64,000 nt of DNA. It comes from Burkholderia sp. 9120 (GTDB lineage Bacteria > Pseudomonadota > Gammaproteobacteria > Burkholderiales > Burkholderiaceae). Positions 27,083 through 36,200 of the stretch are shown one piece after another. The DNA is taken from assembly GCF_000745015.1 (NCBI RefSeq), contig NZ_JQNA01000002.1:5394001-5458000 (forward strand). The letters are read 5' to 3'. The position numbers and the translations under genes were made by a program. The notes under the pieces are model-generated. The model made no database searches. It was not told where the DNA came from and saw nothing but the letters and a program-made list of their open reading frames with translations. Numbering within the stretch: position 1 is the stretch's first letter; each line of letters begins with the position of its first letter.

Positions 27083-27537
27083 TGAATGACGCCGACATCG
27101 ACGCCCGCGGGCACCGCTTGCGGCAAGTACGCATGGCCGGCGAATGCGCGCAGATGGCCGCCGGAGTAGACCACCAGATCGCTGTTGGACACCGCCAGCG
27201 GCGTGCCGCGACGCGTTGCGGTCGCGGCGACGTAGGTGTCGAACGACGTGCCGAGCATCGACTTCAGATCCGGCAGCGTGGGGCCTTGCCACGCGACGCC
27301 GAACACGACGCCGTTGGAGGCCACGTATTCGCGAACCTGGGTGCCGGACGGCATCGTGATCAGGTGTACCGAATACGCGCTTTGCGTAGTGGCCGACCGG
27401 GCGACGGCATGCAGACGCATCTGATCGTTGTCGATCGTGCTGACGTTCTGGCCTAGCGTGGCGTGTGCGGCGAACGACAGCGCGCAGCTTGCCCCGAGCA
27501 TTGCGCGAGCAATGCGGGTAGAGAGCATCGGTTTCAA
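27079..27537 (-). CDS. DUF2844 secreted protein
   Basis: This 152-aa protein has an N-terminal signal peptide (RIARAMLGASCALSFAAHA, cleavage near residue 26) and a compact beta-rich domain with the segment YSVHLITMPSGTQVREYV. It matches DUF2844, which is commonly found directly before DUF3443 in Burkholderiaceae. The TTG start at 27537 is kept because AAGGA is exactly 7 nt upstream; an ATG three codons later lacks a ribosome site at normal distance. It overlaps the DUF3443 gene by 4 nt and may be its exported partner or inhibitor. Confidence 0.78.
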   Translation of the reverse strand: MKPMLSTRIARAMLGASCALSFAAHATLGQNVSTIDNDQMRLHAVARSATTQSAYSVHLITMPSGTQVREYVASNGVVFGVAWQGPTLPDLKSMLGTSFDTYVAATATRRGTPLAVSNSDLVVYSGGHLRAFAGHAYLPQAVPAGVDVGVIQ

Positions 27538-28025
27538 GAGAATGTCCTTCGAGGTGAAACGCTCATGACGACCTTGGCCGGGTCAGTCAGGAACGGGAAT
27601 CCAGGGGCGCACTCCTGATCGGCGGTGCCGGTTTTGCATTCACACCGGTTGGCTTGCGTGAATGCGTCAACGGAGTGGCGGCGCGAAACTTTAGCGAGCG
27701 CGGCATGACGTTGCAATCGTTTGCGAAGCGATTTAAACCGGCGCGCGGCGCGCTGCCGTTCAGGCCTGTTTGATCGTCGGGAAGGGTGTCCCCCACGGAC
27801 GGTGCTTACGCGTAAGTTTTCACGTCATAACGCGTTTAAAGCGAACACGCGCATGAAATAACGGGGACGTAGCAAAAAAACATCCATGCGCGTTGCATCG
27901 CCTGCGCGATGTAAGCGCATGCTGAATAAACCGCCCCGAAAAACCGTTTTCCTCTGACGATAAGCGCCGCTTCAAACGCTTTCGTGTGACGAGATCGAAC
28001 CGCGACGAAGGGAGTTGCCGAGGCG
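27538..28025. other. Gene-free region before the DUF2844-DUF3443 operon
   Basis: No gene is supported. A perfect 12-bp palindrome, CTTACGCGTAAG, lies at 27805-27816, about 270 bp upstream of the DUF2844 start. Most of the remainder has no recognisable structure and presumably holds the operon promoter. Confidence 0.4.
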
Positions 28026-28061
28026 AAAAAAAACCGCAAATGACACGGAGGTCATTTGCGG
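28026..28061 (-). terminator. Intrinsic terminator of the phasin gene
   Basis: On the minus strand an 11-bp perfect stem (arms 28051-28061 and 28034-28044) with a 6-nt loop is followed by eight T residues (28026-28033). It lies 32 nt after the phasin stop codon. A second GC-rich palindrome around 28068-28087 lies between stop and terminator. Confidence 0.9.
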
Positions 28062-28092
28062 TATCGGCCGGGATTCGAAATCCCGGCGCCGG

Positions 28093-28518
28093 TTATTTCT
28101 TCTGCTGCTGAAGGAGCGACTTCAGCTCCTGCACATTTTCTTCGACGCGTTTTGCGATCACCGCATACGACTCGGCTTGCGTCTGATACGCGGCTTGCGC
28201 GAGTTGCTGCATGTCGGCGAGCGACTTGTGCAGACTTTGCTGGATCAGCTCGGCGGCCTTCGACGAAGGCGCGGCGCCGCCGCTCGACAACTGCCCCGTC
28301 AGCGACTGCATTTCGCTCAACGTGGTGCGCAACATATCCGCCTGTTTCTGCGCGAGCGACTGCATGCCCTGGAAGGCCGTCTGATTTGCCTGAACGAGCG
28401 CTTCCATGTCCTTGCGTCGCGCTTCCATGATGGCGGGTACGTCGAAGCCGGGGAGCTTGAACTGCTCCAGCATTTTGGTGAAATCGCCAAACGGATTGGC
28501 GGCGTCAGGTCGGTCCAT
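28093..28518 (-). CDS. Phasin-family protein
   Basis: This 141-aa amphipathic helical protein has the phasin signature MLEQFKLPGFDVPAIMEARRKD, a central Ala/Gln/Ser-rich stretch and a Gln/Lys-rich C-terminus (LKSLLQQQKK). Phasins coat polyhydroxyalkanoate granules. Related short versions also occur as general stress or envelope-associated proteins. No neighbouring PHA genes were seen, so granule binding is inferred only from family resemblance. Own terminator; the promoter lies in the divergent region 28519-28870. Confidence 0.85.
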   Translation of the reverse strand: MDRPDAANPFGDFTKMLEQFKLPGFDVPAIMEARRKDMEALVQANQTAFQGMQSLAQKQADMLRTTLSEMQSLTGQLSSGGAAPSSKAAELIQQSLHKSLADMQQLAQAAYQTQAESYAVIAKRVEENVQELKSLLQQQKK

Positions 28519-28870
28519 GCGAAATCCTCCTTAACGGTTGAGTACGCGCCGGCGGTGCGTCGCCGTGTTATGTGCCATGACGCATGCACCAGCGGCGTGG
28601 CGTGCGCCGCGCGTCCCGCAAAGGCTTACTGCTTCTGGGGTCGGACGGCACATCGGGTCAATCATGCGCCATCCGGCCATATTGCGCCAGCAGGCCGAGC
28701 CCTGGAGTGCGTGCCGGCGCTTCAGGGCGCCGACCGTTCCCCTCGTTTCGCAGGCAAGGTTCAGTAAGTTACAGCGCGGCTTCAGTAACCCTACGAAACG
28801 GCGTGTCGACTATCGTTGCTCATGGGTCGGCGCACGGTTGCGTCGACCCTCATTCAATGGGAGCGATACC
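28519..28870. other. Divergent intergenic region, phasin / small secreted protein
   Basis: No gene is supported in 352 bp. TTCAGTAA occurs twice in direct orientation at 28760-28767 and 28781-28788, exactly 21 bp apart, about 85-110 bp before the plus-strand ATG. Such two-turn spacing fits a dimeric response regulator or similar activator. The region also contains a GTTAC/GTAAC inverted pair. Confidence 0.4.
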
Positions 28871-29299
28871 ATGAAAAAAAGCCTTATCGGCGCGGCGCTG
28901 GCCGCCATCCTGAGCCTGACCGCGACGGCCGCATTCACGCAGGAAGCGCCGCCTGCATCGATGCACGACCACGACCATGGCGGCGGCCCGCAACGCGGCG
29001 ACGGACCGCCGCCGCATGGTCCGATGGGACCGCGCGGCGCGGGCTTCGCGGTGATCAACGATCTGGAACAACTGCGCCGTCTCTATGCGATGAACGGTCA
29101 CGAAGGTGAGATCGTCGCGGTGTATCACGACGTGTTGAGCAAGACGCAGGACCCGATGCTGCGTCACTACGTGTACGACTCGCTGGCGCGCGAGCAGTTG
29201 AAGCCCGCCAATCCGGATCAGGCCATTGCTACCTTGCGCACCAGTCTGTCGGAAGATCTTGCCGCCGCGAGCAAGGCGCCGGCCGGTCCGGAAAGATGA
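28871..29299 (+). CDS. Small His-rich secreted protein, unknown function
   Basis: This 142-aa protein starts with a signal peptide (MKKSLIGAALAAILSLTATA, cleaved near AFA/FTQ). A His/Asp/Gly/Pro-rich segment (HDHDHGGGPQRGDGPPPH) that could bind metal follows, then a helical C-terminal half. GGGAG is 7 nt upstream of the ATG at 28871. The reading frame is open upstream, but that part has no ribosome site and includes intergenic sequence. It loosely resembles periplasmic stress or metal-binding proteins, with no certain family. Confidence 0.7.
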   Translation: MKKSLIGAALAAILSLTATAAFTQEAPPASMHDHDHGGGPQRGDGPPPHGPMGPRGAGFAVINDLEQLRRLYAMNGHEGEIVAVYHDVLSKTQDPMLRHYVYDSLAREQLKPANPDQAIATLRTSLSEDLAAASKAPAGPER

Positions 29300-29802
29300 C
29301 AATGCAACGACTTTTCCGTGACCTCGAACTGGAAGCGTTACCGCCAACGCACAACGCGAAGCTGTTCGACCGGATGCGTTAGCTGCCCCACATTGCCGCT
29401 TCACTGCCTACTTTTCATCTTCCGTCAGGTGATTAGGATGGAGGCTCCGAAACGCTAGAGCCTGGTGAAGAATGCGCTACCCGCTCAACATGGCCGTTGC
29501 CGCCGCCCTACTCGTCTTCGTTCTTTGCTGCATCGTCAGGCTCGCGTTGAACTGACGTCCGAATCACGCGGAACTCCCTACGTTTCGCGCCATGACATGG
29601 CGCGAAATAATTGTCGAATGGAGTTGCAACAGCGCCTCGCCCATACTTCGTTTCGCTGCCGGTGCGTAAGAAACGAACGCATGAGATCAAGGTGCTTAAC
29701 GTGCGAGTGCGTCTCGCCGGTGATCAACGATCCTACGGTTGCCCGATCGCCGAACGAGACGCCCGAACATAGCGGCACCCGCGTGCCGACGACAGGACGA
29801 CC
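29300..29802. other. Gene-poor region with one candidate small membrane ORF
   Basis: No conventional gene is supported in about 500 bp. The only candidate is the 27-codon hydrophobic ORF listed separately at 29472-29555. The rest has no recognisable repeat or RNA element. Confidence 0.4.
29472..29555 (+). CDS. Candidate 27-aa single-pass membrane microprotein
   Basis: The ORF encodes MRYPLNMAVAAALLVFVLCC followed by seven residues rich in hydrophobics, so nearly the whole peptide is one membrane helix with a positively charged start. A GGTGAAG ribosome-site-like sequence precedes the ATG. It is isolated in a long gene-free stretch, which adds some weight. No homology can be claimed. Short hydrophobic ORFs do arise by chance. 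Confidence 0.3.
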   Translation: MRYPLNMAVAAALLVFVLCCIVRLALN

Positions 29803-30570
29803 ATGTTGCTTTCACTGAATTTCCTCAAGAACCAGACCACCCGTCTGGCCTGCATCGCGATGGTGTGCGGCAGCGCGCTGCTGAGCGGTTGCGCCAGCGG
29901 CCACATCGACAATGCAAGCGCGGCCACCGCGCAACCGCAAGTGCGGCCGGACAACATTTATGTCTACACGTTCGACACCGATTCCGATCAGGTGAAACTC
30001 GACGGCGGCATGCTGCAGAAATTGAAGACGCAGATGGACGGATCATCGGCGGCGGAAAAACAGGCTGCCGATGCGCTCGCCGTCCGTGAACAGGTGGCCG
30101 ACGAAATCGTGCATCAACTGCAATCGATGGGCTTGCGTGCGATCCGCTCGGACATTCCCGCGCCCGCCGATCAGAACGTGCTGCTCGTGCAAGGCAGCTT
30201 CGATACGATCGACTCGGGCAATCGCCGTCGCCGCATTCTGATCGGCCTCGGCGCGGGCAAAAGCCAGGTGAGCAGTTCGGTGCAGATTCTGTATAAACCG
30301 GCGGGCGGCGAAGCCCGTCTCGTGCAAAGCTTCAGCGCTTCGGGCGACAGCGGCAAAGCGCCCGGCATGGTAGCAACTGGTGGTGTAGGCGCGGCGGCCG
30401 GCAGCATCGCGACGTCGGCGGCGGTGGGCGGCGGCTTGCACGCGGTGTCGGAAACGAAGAAGACCGGTGTGTCGGCGGATGCGAAACGCCTCGGCGACGC
30501 GGTCGCGAAACAGATCGCGCAGATCGGGGTGAGCGGCGGCTGGTTGTCGACGCAACAGGCGAAGGGCTAA
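29803..30570 (+). CDS. DUF4410 lipoprotein
   Basis: This 255-aa envelope protein has a signal peptide with lipobox LLSGC (about residue 29). The domain beginning NIYVYTFDTDSDQVKLDGG, with later LLVQGSFDTIDSGNRRRRILIGLGAGKSQV, is typical of DUF4410. A Gly/Ala-rich stretch with a weak helix-forming region follows near residue 200. Function unknown; the family is outer-membrane or periplasmic. Ends just before a strong terminator. Confidence 0.82.
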   Translation: MLLSLNFLKNQTTRLACIAMVCGSALLSGCASGHIDNASAATAQPQVRPDNIYVYTFDTDSDQVKLDGGMLQKLKTQMDGSSAAEKQAADALAVREQVADEIVHQLQSMGLRAIRSDIPAPADQNVLLVQGSFDTIDSGNRRRRILIGLGAGKSQVSSSVQILYKPAGGEARLVQSFSASGDSGKAPGMVATGGVGAAAGSIATSAAVGGGLHAVSETKKTGVSADAKRLGDAVAKQIAQIGVSGGWLSTQQAKG

Positions 30571-30589
30571 GCGGTCTGGAAGGTGGCGA

Positions 30590-30636
30590 AGCGCGGCGCA
30601 GGGAGCGGAACAACGCTCACTGCGCCGCGCTTTTTT
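30590..30636 (+). terminator. Intrinsic terminator of the DUF4410 gene
   Basis: A 12-bp GC-rich stem, AGCGCGGCGCAG (30590-30601) with CTGCGCCGCGCT (30620-30631), is followed by a T-run to 30636. A smaller GAGCG/CGCTC stem sits in the loop. It lies 20 nt after the stop codon. Confidence 0.88.
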
Positions 30637-31321
30637 ATACCTTCACCGACTTCGTGTAGCGCAGCCAGACCGCATCGTGCTGCGTTTTCTCGACTGATGT
30701 CAGTGTCAGATACGCGGGCGCTTGCCACTTGTCCATGGCCACTTCGAATGACGACGGATGCTCGCTGCGGCCATCCACCAACGGCAGGATCAGCACGCTC
30801 ACTTCGTCCACGAGGCCCGCGTTCACGAACGCGCCGCTCACATGCGAGCCGCCCTCCACGATCAGCTTCTTCACGCCGAGTTCGTGCGCGAGCGTCTGCA
30901 CCACTTTGCCGAGATCGAGCTCATGCTCGCCGCCGAATACGTACGACACACCGATCGATTGCAGGTACGCGAGATAGTCGTCGCTCGCCTGGCTGGTCAA
31001 CACTTCGACCACGTGCGATTTCAACGCCGTATTGCTCTTCCAGGCCACACGTCCTTGCGGGTCGATGGAGATCGCGTACTGAGCGGCATTGCGCTCGACG
31101 ATATGATCCGTGCGCGGCACCGTGCCTTTCGCAAGACCCTTCGGATAATCGTCGCCGTGCGAAATTTCTTGCATGGTCACGCGGCCGCAGATCCAGCCGT
31201 CGGCTTCGAAGGTGGCCGCCGTGTCTTCGTACAGATCCGACGCGAAGTCGAGATGCCAGCCGTCGGTGAGACTGCGGCCATCGAGCGAGGACATCATGTG
31301 AGCGACGATATAAGGTTTCAT
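30635..31321 (-). CDS. RibD C-terminal-like dihydrofolate reductase family protein
   Basis: This 228-aa NADPH-dependent reductase has the DHFR-like fold of the RibD C-terminal domain. The marks are VAHMMSSLDGR (residues 5-15), the NADPH-binding loop LIVEGGSHVSGAFVNAGLVDE and the acidic turn SVLILPLVDGR. It lacks the deaminase half, so it is not a full RibD. Stand-alone members are thought to reduce pterin- or flavin-related pyrimidines. Substrate unknown. GGAGG is 8 nt upstream of the ATG. An inverted repeat (TCGATT/AATCGA, 31343-31355) lies just upstream and may be an operator. Confidence 0.87.
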   Translation of the reverse strand: MKPYIVAHMMSSLDGRSLTDGWHLDFASDLYEDTAATFEADGWICGRVTMQEISHGDDYPKGLAKGTVPRTDHIVERNAAQYAISIDPQGRVAWKSNTALKSHVVEVLTSQASDDYLAYLQSIGVSYVFGGEHELDLGKVVQTLAHELGVKKLIVEGGSHVSGAFVNAGLVDEVSVLILPLVDGRSEHPSSFEVAMDKWQAPAYLTLTSVEKTQHDAVWLRYTKSVKV

Positions 31322-31401
31322 GCGCAAAGCCTCCGTGTAAGGTCGATTCAATCGATAGACCTTTAGCAAGGGGCGTTCCGCGATGGCGTGTTTTTGCTGA
31401 C

Positions 31402-32013
31402 TTAGCTGGAGTGCTGCGGATGCGTTTTCGCTTTCGTTTTCGCTTCGCGGTGCACGCCGTCCCAGCGTTTCGCGAGTTGCAGCAGTGCGGGCAGCAAGAC
31501 GGCCCAGCCGAGCGCGAGTGCGATCCATGCTGCGAGCGGCCGATTGAAATGCACCGCGCCCAACGCGGCGCCGGCACGAAACGACAGCGGTCCGGCGAGC
31601 GCGCCGAGCACAGCGGCCAGCACCGGCCGCGCGCGCAACCACGCGAACACCACATTGAACTGAATCGCGAACAGCGCCCACAGCGCGCTCATCCAGTACG
31701 GCGCGCAACCGGTTATCACCGTGCCGCTCGGATAGACCAGCAGGCCTGCGTAGACCAGCACGCTCTCCCAGATCATGCCGACGCACACTGTTGCCGCGAG
31801 CAAGCGGGCTTCGCGCCGGGGCTCGAATACACGCGTCAGATGCCAGACGACAGCGCACGCCGCGAAGAACATGCCGAGCCAGCCAGCGCCACGCGCGGCG
31901 CTCAGCACGCAGACGAACCAGCCGGCCTGGCAGACTACGAAGTAGAGTCCGGCTGCCGTGCCGCTGCTGCCGCGCGCGAGGAGGCTGGCGAGGGATGTTT
32001 TCATCGATTGCAT
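31402..32013 (-). CDS. DUF2878 integral membrane protein
   Basis: This 203-aa protein has five to six predicted transmembrane helices and the segment WESVLVYAGLLVYPSG, which recalls the DUF2878 family. The polar C-terminus is Lys/His-rich (REAKTKAKTHPQHSS). An internal Met at residue 4 is an alternative start. Family members often accompany light- or stress-responsive envelope genes, but this copy has no such immediate neighbour. Function unknown. Confidence 0.75.
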   Translation of the reverse strand: MQSMKTSLASLLARGSSGTAAGLYFVVCQAGWFVCVLSAARGAGWLGMFFAACAVVWHLTRVFEPRREARLLAATVCVGMIWESVLVYAGLLVYPSGTVITGCAPYWMSALWALFAIQFNVVFAWLRARPVLAAVLGALAGPLSFRAGAALGAVHFNRPLAAWIALALGWAVLLPALLQLAKRWDGVHREAKTKAKTHPQHSS

Positions 32014-32491
32014 GCGATGGGTCCGTTGAGGGTGATGGTCTCGCCGTGCCGGCGCTGCGAGAGGGCACGCGTGGATGCCGTTGTGCGGCTCTCTTGTGAT
32101 TACGCGTGAAACGCCACGATGGATGCGCGGCGCTGGGACATCGACTCAGGACGTGGGATGACTGGTGCAAGCTCTGTCAGACGAGGATTGCCACCTCCAC
32201 CATTGCCGTAGTGAATCTGTCGCAGACCAAGTCTCCCCTCCAAATGCATCAGCAGACCGCCGCACAGTCCGAGCTAGCTGCGCACATCCGGCAACAATCG
32301 GCCATTTTCGGCCGTTCGACGCAGACCTTGAAATCCGCGACAATCACGGCGACGTTCCCGCTCCGCATCTTGGCGCTCGCCTGTCGCGGCACGCCGGATA
32401 GAAATGACTGCGACGAATGCCTAGCGAATGCAGGTTCATCGCTGATCGACTCGCGTCGGGACTTCGCAACCTTTTTCGAATAGAACGCCCT
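32014..32491. other. Gene-free left flank of the AT-rich island
   Basis: No gene can be supported in 478 bp. Short ORFs here have poor composition and no similarity. The sequence changes character from GC-rich host DNA to mixed-composition DNA. A motif CGGCCGTTCG near 32313 recurs inverted in the right flank near 38753; it is too short to call a boundary repeat. Confidence 0.35.
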
Positions 32492-32982
32492 ATGATTATC
32501 CGGCCTGCAGATGCGCGGACCTTGATTCGCTTCTCAGACTTCGCAACCACTACATTTCTAACTCGTACGCGACCTTTGACGAGGAGCTGATGCCGAAGGA
32601 AGCGGTGAGCGCGTGGATGGGCTCGTTTAACCGCTCAGGCCCGCACAGGCTATTCGTAGCTACCGAATCGGGGCGATTGCTTGGATTCGCAGGAAGCCAG
32701 CAATATCGTAATCACCCAGCCTTCAAAAAAACGATCGAAACGAGCATCTATGTTGACCCCAAAGCGGTAGGTCGTGGCGTGGGGTCGGTGTTGTATGAAA
32801 GTCTTTTTGAAGAAATCTCGGCAGAGGACCTGCATTGCGCCGTCGTTGGCATCGCCCTACCAAACGAAGCCTCAGTGCGGCTTCATCGGAAAGCAGGGTT
32901 CACCGAAGTTGGGACGTTTGCTGAGTACGCTTTCAAGAACGGACGCTACGTGAGTTCGGTCTGGATGCAGCGCGCGCTCTGA
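32492..32982 (+). pseudogene. GNAT acetyltransferase (phosphinothricin acetyltransferase-like), apparently frameshifted
   Basis: From 32590 an open frame encodes 130 aa of a GNAT domain with VDPKAVGRGVGSVLYESLFE (acetyl-CoA pyrophosphate loop) and NEASVRLHRKAGFTEVGTF. The usual N-terminus is missing from that ORF, but the same frame continues upstream with LLRLRNHYISNSYATFDEE, and the start MIIRPADAR lies at 32492 in another frame. The two parts join if one base has been lost near 32516-32518 (a GGG read as GG). With that base restored the product would be a normal protein of about 163 aa. It is either a recent pseudogene or a sequencing error. Confidence 0.7.
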
Positions 32983-33275
32983 AGAGTTCTCACGGCCGCT
33001 CAACGTGGTACGCATCGCCGATATGTCCGAGCAAGCAGACCGGCATAGCTATCTCAGCGTCCGCTATCGAGAAAGCTGGAGGTCCGTTGAGGGCCGGTGA
33101 CTGTCCGCCGCGTCGGGCAAGAGTCGGCCATGAGCGGCCAATCGACTATCACGCCTAGATCGCCGACAATGCTGCGCAGAGGGGCAACCGGAACGTCACT
33201 TTCGGCAGTCGAGTAGGCCGACCCACTCCGGCTCGCCGTGACTAGCTAGACATACAGAAAGCATCACGCACTTGA

Positions 33276-36200
33276 GTGTCGGGGGAGCAATTGAGTAGAG
33301 CACCAGTAATTCGCCAAAGCCGTAAGAACCCTATTCAGAAGCTATACGCGTATGCGTCTGACGGAAACAACGGACCCAAACGAGCCTATGCAGCATTGTC
33401 ATCACTACCTTTCGAGGCGATGTGCAGTGCGGCGCGTGATTTGCGCCGAACACTGCCCGTAAACAACCCCGTATTCGGCAAGATTCACGCAGAAGATTAT
33501 GCCGATCTGTGCGATTGGTCGAACATCTATTATTCCGAAAGCCCTCGCGAGGATATCTATTTAGCAGCGGCAGAAGTTCGTGCGTTTTCTGATATATTAA
33601 ATGAATTTATTCCGCTTGAAGAGGAGTTTGACGGGCTAGTCTTGAGTGGCGAATTTGATGCCGCACTCTCTTTGTTAAAAAGGATTGAGTTGCGGTTTGG
33701 GTTTTCGTTATGGTCGCTCTCCAATCGATTTTCTTTACTCGAACTCGTATCAGGCGTGGATGCACAAAAGGCATTCGCCAGTGAAATAAGAAAGCGCGAG
33801 GATGTAGCGAGCGCATTGCGCACATTTGCATATTTTTTCAGTCTCAAAGCCGAACGCGCTGTCTCCCCGGCCCGCTACCATGCTGCAGTCAGCAAGTCCT
33901 TTACCGCGGAGGGGCAGGACAGCTACTCAAGCGTATCATATTTTAATTTTCACACTGGATTCTACTTGGGTAGTGAGATAACCAATCTCGTCGCCGTATT
34001 GGTTTACGAGAGAGGATCTCCACTAATCGATAGATATCTGACCTTCGTTCGCGCAGCACAGCTCGCGGCCGCAAGCTCAACCCATCAAAAGCTAACCCCT
34101 CACTTCGAACAAGCCACAAGAGCGCTCTGCGAGAGAATCCGAGACGATCGCTTAGAAGCTTTATTAATGAAGCTGAATCGGGCAAAGAGTTTAGGGAAAA
34201 ATTTTTTAGGAGAAAAGAGCGAATCAATTCGGCGCTATTTGTCCATAATGGATGATTACACCAAAGGTCATTATGAGTCTGTCCGAAATAGGATCGATGC
34301 ACTACCCTATTGCGAGAAGACGTCATTTACGGAGCTATATTGCAGGTGCGCGGCGCGATTCGGCGGATCCACCGATGCGACACGTGGCTTTAGTTTAATT
34401 CGACAACATCTAATCGAGCTGTTGATCAAAGGCCCGCGGACCTACCGCGCATTTGATCAGCTAATTAAATCGGTACATATGTTCGGATACAGTAGATGGG
34501 CGATTGAAATATTTGCACTCGCCTGCCATGAAACTACAGCGACCGGCAGAAAATATCGCGAAGGAACATTCGACCTCGGGCTTCTTAATGGCCCGGCCGC
34601 TAGCCCGCGTCTTCATCTTGCCCTCTTTGGAGCACGAGCATCGGATCGTCTCGTTGCAAGATGTTTGACATATAAATTCCTAGCTTTTAAACCCAATGGC
34701 CATCCCTCCCTTACGGCCGATGAGGAAATTTTGATTCCTCGTGTGCGCGCTATTCGCTACCAAGCCAGTGCGATAAAGCAGAGCGGTGATCTCGATGGAG
34801 CGATTCGAGAGCTTAATGCTTTGACGCACTCTGCCGAAAAGATAGATCTGATCGATGCTCTCTCAATCACCACTTCGCTTTTGACGTTTAATCTAGAGAA
34901 AGGGGATGTGACGGAGGCGGCACGTGTTGCGGCGGAAGCTCTTTGCACCCGGCCTCAACTATCGGCTCGGATCCAGCTTGGAGAGGTGATCTATCTACAC
35001 AATGAGTTATTATCTGAAGGAAGTCTGGTTGGCTGCGATATTTATACGACGACATGTTTCGGGTTATTTAACGAATATTACAGCACCGCTGCAGAAAGTG
35101 ATATTCCGATTCGGTGCGAACAATTCTTGATGAGCATGGGTGTAGATCGTCCAAGTGCCATGCGATCGCGGTTGCCGGGTGTGTCTCCGGAAGTCATCGC
35201 CTTTTTCCTATACGCGATGTGTAAGCCAGAGATAATTGATTCGCACGTTGCATATGAAACACCATCTGAAGTTCTCGATGAACGAGTGGCAATTTTGCAG
35301 TGGTTGATTGAGCTAGATGAAGCGCGACGATCCGTTTACGCCGATGAAATCGCTCAAATAACACAAAAGCAGCTTATCCGGAAAGGGGTGCAGGCGATCG
35401 AAAAAAGCCGGATTCAAGTCGACGTAGAAGGTATTCGTAATTCTGTCGACAAGGATTTTAGCGAGCTTTACACACGCTTTATGACATTGCCCAAAGACAT
35501 AACACCTTATTCCGACGTCGTTATCCGGTTAGCCAGGGATCTCGAGCATGGGGGCGTCGTTCTTGTCTTGCCGCGCAATGAGAGATACAGTGCGTTACTT
35601 CAACTTGTGCATCTAGTGCGCGAGCGCTTCGTCTCAAGCAATGAGCACGGCCTAGATGTTTACCTGAGTGTCGGGATTCGCCACGGTACGCTTTCCGGAC
35701 AATTACGTAGTGTGCTGGAGAAGTGGCACTTAACATCGCAAAAGGGGAAATCCGGTGACTATGATTCCAACGAATATTGGACGAAGTCCTTCGCCGACGA
35801 CAGGGTAAATTCGAACGATATAGAACGCATGGATGAAGCTCTTCGGACGTTGTCCAAATCAGGTGATGACCTGATTGCAAAGTTGCGCGACAAATGGGTG
35901 CAGATTCGTACCGAAGATAAAAATCACGAGGGCTTCTTTAATTTTACTGTTACAAATCAAGAGGTTCTCGACATAGGGCGCGCCATTGATGCGTCGAAGA
36001 GTTCTGGGAACGCGCTTGACGTACTGTTCGAGTTTTTGTGGAAGAAAACCGATTCGAGTCTATCTAATCTTCGGAGCATTCTTAAATCTGAGTTTAAATA
36101 TGAATTTTCAAGCGTAATTGACACATGCCTGAACGAGATTGGATCTGTTCATGAAGCGCCGAGCTCGCAGCGTCTTAGAACTGCGCTATTGCGCGCTCGC

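Noticed and set aside
28066..28092. GC-rich palindrome next to the phasin stop, considered as a tRNA or attachment site remnant
   Set aside because: It is a short perfect hairpin without tRNA features. It lies directly before an obvious terminator and is most simply part of the mRNA 3' end.
32106..32483. 125-codon plus-strand frame left of the GNAT gene
   Set aside because: Composition is mixed, there is no ribosome site or recognisable domain, and the region looks like non-coding island flank.
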